A DNA stretch of 64,000 nucleotides from CAWCDJ01 sp963794265. GTDB lineage: Bacteria > Acidobacteriota > Terriglobia > Bryobacterales > Bryobacteraceae. Position 1 is the stretch's first letter, and every line of letters starts with the position of its first letter. The position numbers were made by a program, and so were the translations under genes. The notes under the pieces were generated by a model that saw nothing but the letters and a program-made list of their open reading frames with translations, did no database searches and was not told where the DNA came from. The stretch is taken from contig CAWCDJ010000004.1 of the NCBI GenBank assembly GCA_963794265.1, positions 992,001 through 1,056,000 of the forward strand, read 5' to 3'. Shown piece by piece: positions 60,531 to 64,000 of the stretch.

Positions 60531-61432
60531 CCACCTTCCCGTTACTGGCCATCGTTTGTCTCGCAGCCAATGGTGGGCTCCAGGCTGCCGAACCGTTCCG
60601 TATTTCGGTAGACGTCGACCTCGTCGTCCTTCACCCCACTGTGCGCGACGGAAAAGGCCGGTTTGCTTCCGATTTGCACGCGCAGGATTTTGAGGTATAC
60701 GAAGACGGCGTGCGCCAAACCATCAAGTTGTTCCAGCACGAGGATGCTCCGGTTACCGTCGGGCTGCTTGTCGATCACAGCAGCAGCATGAGGCATAAGC
60801 TCGCCGAGGTGGTTGCTGCCGCTCGGACGTTCGTCCACTCGAGCAGCCCCGAGGACCAGATGTTCGTCGTCAACTTCAACGAGAAGGTGACATTCGGCCT
60901 CCCCGAAGCGGTCGGTTTTACCGATAGCTTTGCGCAACTCGAACGGGCTATCTCCAGGACTCCGGCCGGCGGTATGACGGCTCTCTACGACGCGGTTCTC
61001 CAGGGACAAGGACGATTGCAGGCTGGCACGCGCGAGAAGAAGGTACTCATTGTCATCAGCGACGGCGGCGACAACGCCAGCACGCACAGCCTGGCCGAAG
61101 TATTGAAGATTGTGGGACGTTCCAGCGCCCTGATCTACACCATTGGCATCTTCGATCCAGACGACGAAGACAAGAATCCGGACGTCCTGCGCCGCCTCGC
61201 CGGGGCAACCGGCGGCGAAGCCTTCGTCCCCGGCAAACTCGAAGACCTGGTTGCGATTTGCGAACGCATTGCGCGCGATATCCGCCACCAATACACGCTC
61301 GGATACGTCTCCAGCAACGTGGCGAAACCCGGTGTGTACCGGTCGATTCGCGTGGTCGCTCGGTCCGCCGGGAATGGCAGACTCGTGGTGCACACCCGCT
61401 CGGGCTACATTGCGGGCAAGGCTGAGAAGTGA
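60527..61432 (+). CDS. Secreted vWFA-domain protein (acidobacterial VWFA-related type)
   Basis: 301 residues from GTG 60527 within the 4-bp overlap GTGA. Signal peptide PLLAIVCLAANGGLQA. An N-terminal strand set (FRISVDVDLVVLHPTVRDGKGRFASDLHAQDFEVYEDGVRQTI) is followed by a vWFA domain with intact MIDAS DHSSS (83-87), Thr in GGMTALYDAVLQG and VLIVISDGGDN. C-terminal QYTLGYVSSN and VHTRSGYIAG are typical of this acidobacterial family. Metal-dependent adhesion or protein binding in the periplasm or on the surface. No sorting signal of its own. Confidence 0.88.
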   Translation: MTTFPLLAIVCLAANGGLQAAEPFRISVDVDLVVLHPTVRDGKGRFASDLHAQDFEVYEDGVRQTIKLFQHEDAPVTVGLLVDHSSSMRHKLAEVVAAARTFVHSSSPEDQMFVVNFNEKVTFGLPEAVGFTDSFAQLERAISRTPAGGMTALYDAVLQGQGRLQAGTREKKVLIVISDGGDNASTHSLAEVLKIVGRSSALIYTIGIFDPDDEDKNPDVLRRLAGATGGEAFVPGKLEDLVAICERIARDIRHQYTLGYVSSNVAKPGVYRSIRVVARSAGNGRLVVHTRSGYIAGKAEK

Positions 61433-62022
61433 AACTGATCGCCGCCAGAAAGCCGCTGCAGCGCGTCCTGCGCTGGAGCCAGCGAGCGCTCCTCGTGATT
61501 GCCGTGTCGATGCTTGCCTGGTGCGGCTACGTTCTCGTTGACATGTGGAGTTTTCAGCGCACTGAACAACGTCAGTTCGAGGCTCAGCGAGTTGACCGAA
61601 TCGCCATCCCTGGCGCGATTCCCCCACCAGCCTGGGGAGGCCTGATCGGCCGCATCGACATTCCGCGTCTCGATATTTCCGTGGTCATCATCGAAGGAAC
61701 CGGCAGCACTACTCTTCGCCGGGCCGTCGGCCATATTCGTGGAACAGCCCTGCCGGGGCATCGGGGAAACATTGGCATCTCCGGGCATCGCGATACGTTC
61801 TTCCGTCCGCTGCGGAATATCCGGAAAGATGACGTCATCACCCTCACCACGCTGGAAGGAGAGTATCGTTATCGCGTCGTTTCGACTAAAATAGTGACGC
61901 CGTCCGATGTCGCTGTTCTGGATTCGGACGGGCGAGAGATCCTCACCCTTGTCACCTGCCATCCATTCTACTTCGTGGGCGCTGCCGCCGACCGGTTCAT
62001 CGTTCGGGCCGAGAGAATTTAA
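61429..62022 (+). CDS. Sortase (class D-like) transpeptidase
   Basis: 197 residues from GTG 61429, overlapping the vWFA stop. An N-terminal membrane anchor (ALLVIAVSMLAWCGYVLVDMW) places the active site outside the inner membrane. The sortase barrel has IGRIDIPRLDISVVIIEG, ALPGHRGNIGISGHRDTFFRPLRNI with His120, catalytic Cys177 in LTLVTCHPFYFVGAAADRF and Arg189. All three catalytic residues are present. It should cleave an LPxT(G/A) motif and link the substrate to an amine; the LPATA protein in the same locus is the obvious substrate. Sortases are rare in Gram-negative bacteria. Confidence 0.93.
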   Translation: MKLIAARKPLQRVLRWSQRALLVIAVSMLAWCGYVLVDMWSFQRTEQRQFEAQRVDRIAIPGAIPPPAWGGLIGRIDIPRLDISVVIIEGTGSTTLRRAVGHIRGTALPGHRGNIGISGHRDTFFRPLRNIRKDDVITLTTLEGEYRYRVVSTKIVTPSDVAVLDSDGREILTLVTCHPFYFVGAAADRFIVRAERI

Positions 62023-62033
62023 CGTCGGCGACT

Positions 62034-62951
62034 ATGGCCGGGAAGGCCGGGGGCCAGAGTATCTTCCCTGACGTGAAGAGGGCGCTTAAGGAGCTCGGGG
62101 ATGCCTGCGGACCAGACGGCTACATTATCCTAATCCCGTACGACGCCGACGTACCAGCCCGGGCCGCGACGGTGATGCCAACTTGGCCGTCTATCTCGGC
62201 AAGCCGACCGGCACGGAGTACCCAGTTCCTCCCTGCCACGCCCTACGATGCGAGTCCGGCCTGGGACCTGTGGTGCCTGACCGCCCTCTGCCCCAGCCGC
62301 TTCCTGGAGCCGCAGAACCCGATGCTGACGGGCACGCTGGACCGCGTGGCACGTAACTCGCGCCAGGGTTTGTACACCATGGCCCAGCCTGGCTCTAATG
62401 GCGAGCTGAATCTGTGGACTTACGAGACCATGGATTGGGCCATGTGCTACTTACTGCACGACGAGCTGCCGCAGTTCTACCGGTTGTTCGACGGTTACGT
62501 GGCGCATGCCTCGCCCACCAACGTCTGGATTGAAGGAATCGTCCTTCCCGCGCGGACAGGTTCCGGCGACATGCCTCACGGCGAGGCGGCTGCGCAATAC
62601 ATTCACCTGGTGCGCAACAGCCTGCTCTACGAGGACGGAAATAACCTCGAGCTCTGCTGGGGCGTACAGCCGGGTCGGCTTCAAAGCGGCGCTCCGGTAC
62701 GGGTCAAAGATGCCCCCTCAAAATGCGGCCGGGTAACTTTCGAGCCACGGCGCTCCGGACCGGCTCCGGTCCTCGAATACAATCTGGCATCTGCGCCCGG
62801 CCAGGCTCGCGCCGCGGCGGTGCACCTGCCTCTTCCGCGGACGGCTGAACCGGTCCAGTCCGTGCTGGTCAACGGGCAGACGCGGCCATTGTCTCCGGGC
62901 CAGGCGGTGATCACAATTGACGAGAGGCGACAGGAGAAAAGAGCTAGATGA
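62034..62951 (+). pseudogene. Degenerate six-hairpin-glycosidase-like C-terminal fragment with unrelated 5' part
   Basis: The single frame from 62034 encodes 305 residues, but two parts do not fit together. From about 62260 on, SPAWDLWCLTALCPSRFLEPQNP, GELNLWTYETMDWAMCYLLHDELPQFYRLFDGYVAHASPTNVWIEGI and HLPLPRTAEPVQSVLVNGQT look like the C-terminal portion of a large six-hairpin glycosidase. The 5' part (QSIFPDVKRALKELGDACGPDGYIILIPYDADVPARA) is unrelated, and between 62165 and 62230 coding shape moves to another frame (DANLAVYLGKPTGTEYPVPP). It overlaps the next start by 4 bp (ATGA). Probably a truncated remnant. Confidence 0.5.
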
Positions 62952-64000
62952 CGCGAAATTGTCTGTTTTTCCGGCTGATGGCCGCTGCTGTGCTGGCGAC
63001 GGCTATTACTCCGGCCGTGGCCACGCCGGCGGTTGCAGCGGACCGCTGGATGGAAATCGACCTGTATTGGTTCGAGCGGGGAAACATCGCTGGCTCGGTG
63101 TACCAGTTCTGGGACCGCTTTCAGCCGCTCTACCAGGGAGTTGAAGGTTACCGGGGCCTTATCCTCAACATAGGCTGGACCGTTCAGTTCATCATGGACT
63201 GGTCCGGTCATCCGGAGCAGCGCATCCTGCTGCCCAGCGGATCGGGCCAGGAGCCCTGGGTGGCGCAGACCGGACCGCTGACAGGACCTACGGCGGAGCG
63301 CCAGCGGCAATGGAAGGAGCGTTTCGCGCATCCGGTCCTGGTGGAGCGGCACGGTTACGAGCCCTGGACCTATGACGAGTTGAAGACGCTGGCGGATACC
63401 CTGCGTGCGGAGGCGGCCAGGCGGGGCATCGGGCAGTTCCGCGTGGGCGCGCTGACATATGCGTGGACTCATGCCTACGGGGAGCAAGCGCCCTGGGTGA
63501 AGCGGCATCCCGAAGTCTTCACGCGTCCGCCATTCGATCAGCCGGGAGCCTACAACCCGCGCCCCTACTTTGACCCGAGCGCGACCCTACATGCCGATCC
63601 CAGGCCGCTCGGAGGCCTGCCGAACGGCATTCCCGAGGGTATGCCGGTGCACCAGGCGTTTGCGGCCCAATGGGGGAACCTCTCGCGGGCCATCGGGCTG
63701 GACGCGATCATGCTGCGCGATTCATTCGGCATGATGCTGCCCTACCAGAGGGGCGGACCGTTCGGCGTGGTGGCCCCCTCGGCGGAGGTCGCCAAAAAAT
63801 ACAGCGCCAGCGTCGCTGCCCTGGTGCGCGAGACCAAGCAGGCCAACCCCAAAGCCCTGGTCATGATGTATTCGAATGCGGCCAGCGCGGTGGCCGACTG
63901 GCGCAGCAATTGCGTGGATGTGGAATCGATCGCCCGCGAGGGCTACCTCGATGTGTGGGTCGATCAGACCTGGGCCGGGGCCTGGAATGAAGTCGGCGTG
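62948..64000 (+). CDS. Secreted glycosidase-like protein, 3' end outside window
   Basis: 351 codons open to the window edge from ATG 62948, which overlaps the previous stop. Signal peptide LMAAAVLATAITPAVA. Then a TIM-barrel-like sequence: WMEIDLYWFERGNIAGSVYQFWDRFQPLYQG, GYRGLILNIGWTVQFIMDW, TYDELKTLADTLRAEAARRGIGQFRVGALTYAW, LSRAIGLDAIMLRDSFGMMLPY, and VMMYSNAASAVADWRSNCVDVESIAREGYLDVWVDQTWAGAWNEVGV. No family named with certainty; probably carbohydrate active. Follows the glycosidase remnant on the same strand. Confidence 0.7.
   Translation, partial: MTRNCLFFRLMAAAVLATAITPAVATPAVAADRWMEIDLYWFERGNIAGSVYQFWDRFQPLYQGVEGYRGLILNIGWTVQFIMDWSGHPEQRILLPSGSGQEPWVAQTGPLTGPTAERQRQWKERFAHPVLVERHGYEPWTYDELKTLADTLRAEAARRGIGQFRVGALTYAWTHAYGEQAPWVKRHPEVFTRPPFDQPGAYNPRPYFDPSATLHADPRPLGGLPNGIPEGMPVHQAFAAQWGNLSRAIGLDAIMLRDSFGMMLPYQRGGPFGVVAPSAEVAKKYSASVAALVRETKQANPKALVMMYSNAASAVADWRSNCVDVESIAREGYLDVWVDQTWAGAWNEVGV

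Overview
The window reads as high-GC chromosomal DNA from a Bryobacterales/Solibacter-like acidobacterium. The evidence is two MacB-type 'orphan' permeases (one behind a PadR regulator), an Oar-like TonB-dependent outer-membrane protein with a carboxypeptidase-regulatory N-terminus, abundant secreted glycoside hydrolases and Tat-exported enzymes, and a PAS/CheB/CheR kinase. No rRNA, tRNA, CRISPR array, integrase or insertion sequence was recognised. The lineage call is inference from gene content.

Region 1 (1-28.5 kb, plus 62-64 kb) is carbohydrate catabolism. It holds an enolase-superfamily enzyme and a sulfatase (both Tat, minus strand), an FkbM methyltransferase, and a tight five-gene operon: Na+/sugar symporter, UroD-like protein, galactokinase-like kinase, PhyH dioxygenase and GH5 (4.2-10.0 kb). 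A minus-strand ADOP permease and a GH42 beta-galactosidase follow, then divergently a PadR-ADOP operon whose perfect palindromic operator covers the padR start codon. Next come a DUF1080 protein, two exported RidA proteins, a GH9 enzyme, a frameshifted TonB-dependent protein and a GH5-like enzyme.

Region 2 (28.5-39.1 kb) has a CxxCH protein with a cyclase-like fold, a large subtilase without a signal peptide, a DUF1801 protein, an MdtC-like RND pump with its lipoprotein adaptor, and a decayed UvrD-type helicase fragment.

Region 3 (39.2-59.3 kb) is a stress and envelope island rich in very small proteins: BON lipoprotein, CsbD, DUF3309, lmo0937 and Thivi_2564 families, SYLF, OmpA with an 18-residue coiled-coil repeat, and a 53-residue DnaJ-type zinc-finger protein. 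It also has signalling genes (CheB-CheR-PAS-kinase, a short paralogous kinase, an Rcp1-like receiver, an NtrC-type regulator), a compact groES-groEL operon interleaved with small conserved-looking ORFs, and a phospholipase C / PAP2 / lipoprotein-sorting-like operon.

Region 4 (59.5-62.0 kb) is the most unusual: a secreted protein ending in an LPATA-type cell-wall sorting signal, a small Cys-containing protein, a vWFA protein and a sortase, the last three overlapping by 4 bp. This is a sortase system in what should be a Gram-negative cell. The LPATA protein carries an in-frame TGA directly after its signal peptide.

Several genes carry single-base lesions (frameshifts near 24894, 40399 and 52745; the TGA at 59565). 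These may be true decay or assembly errors.
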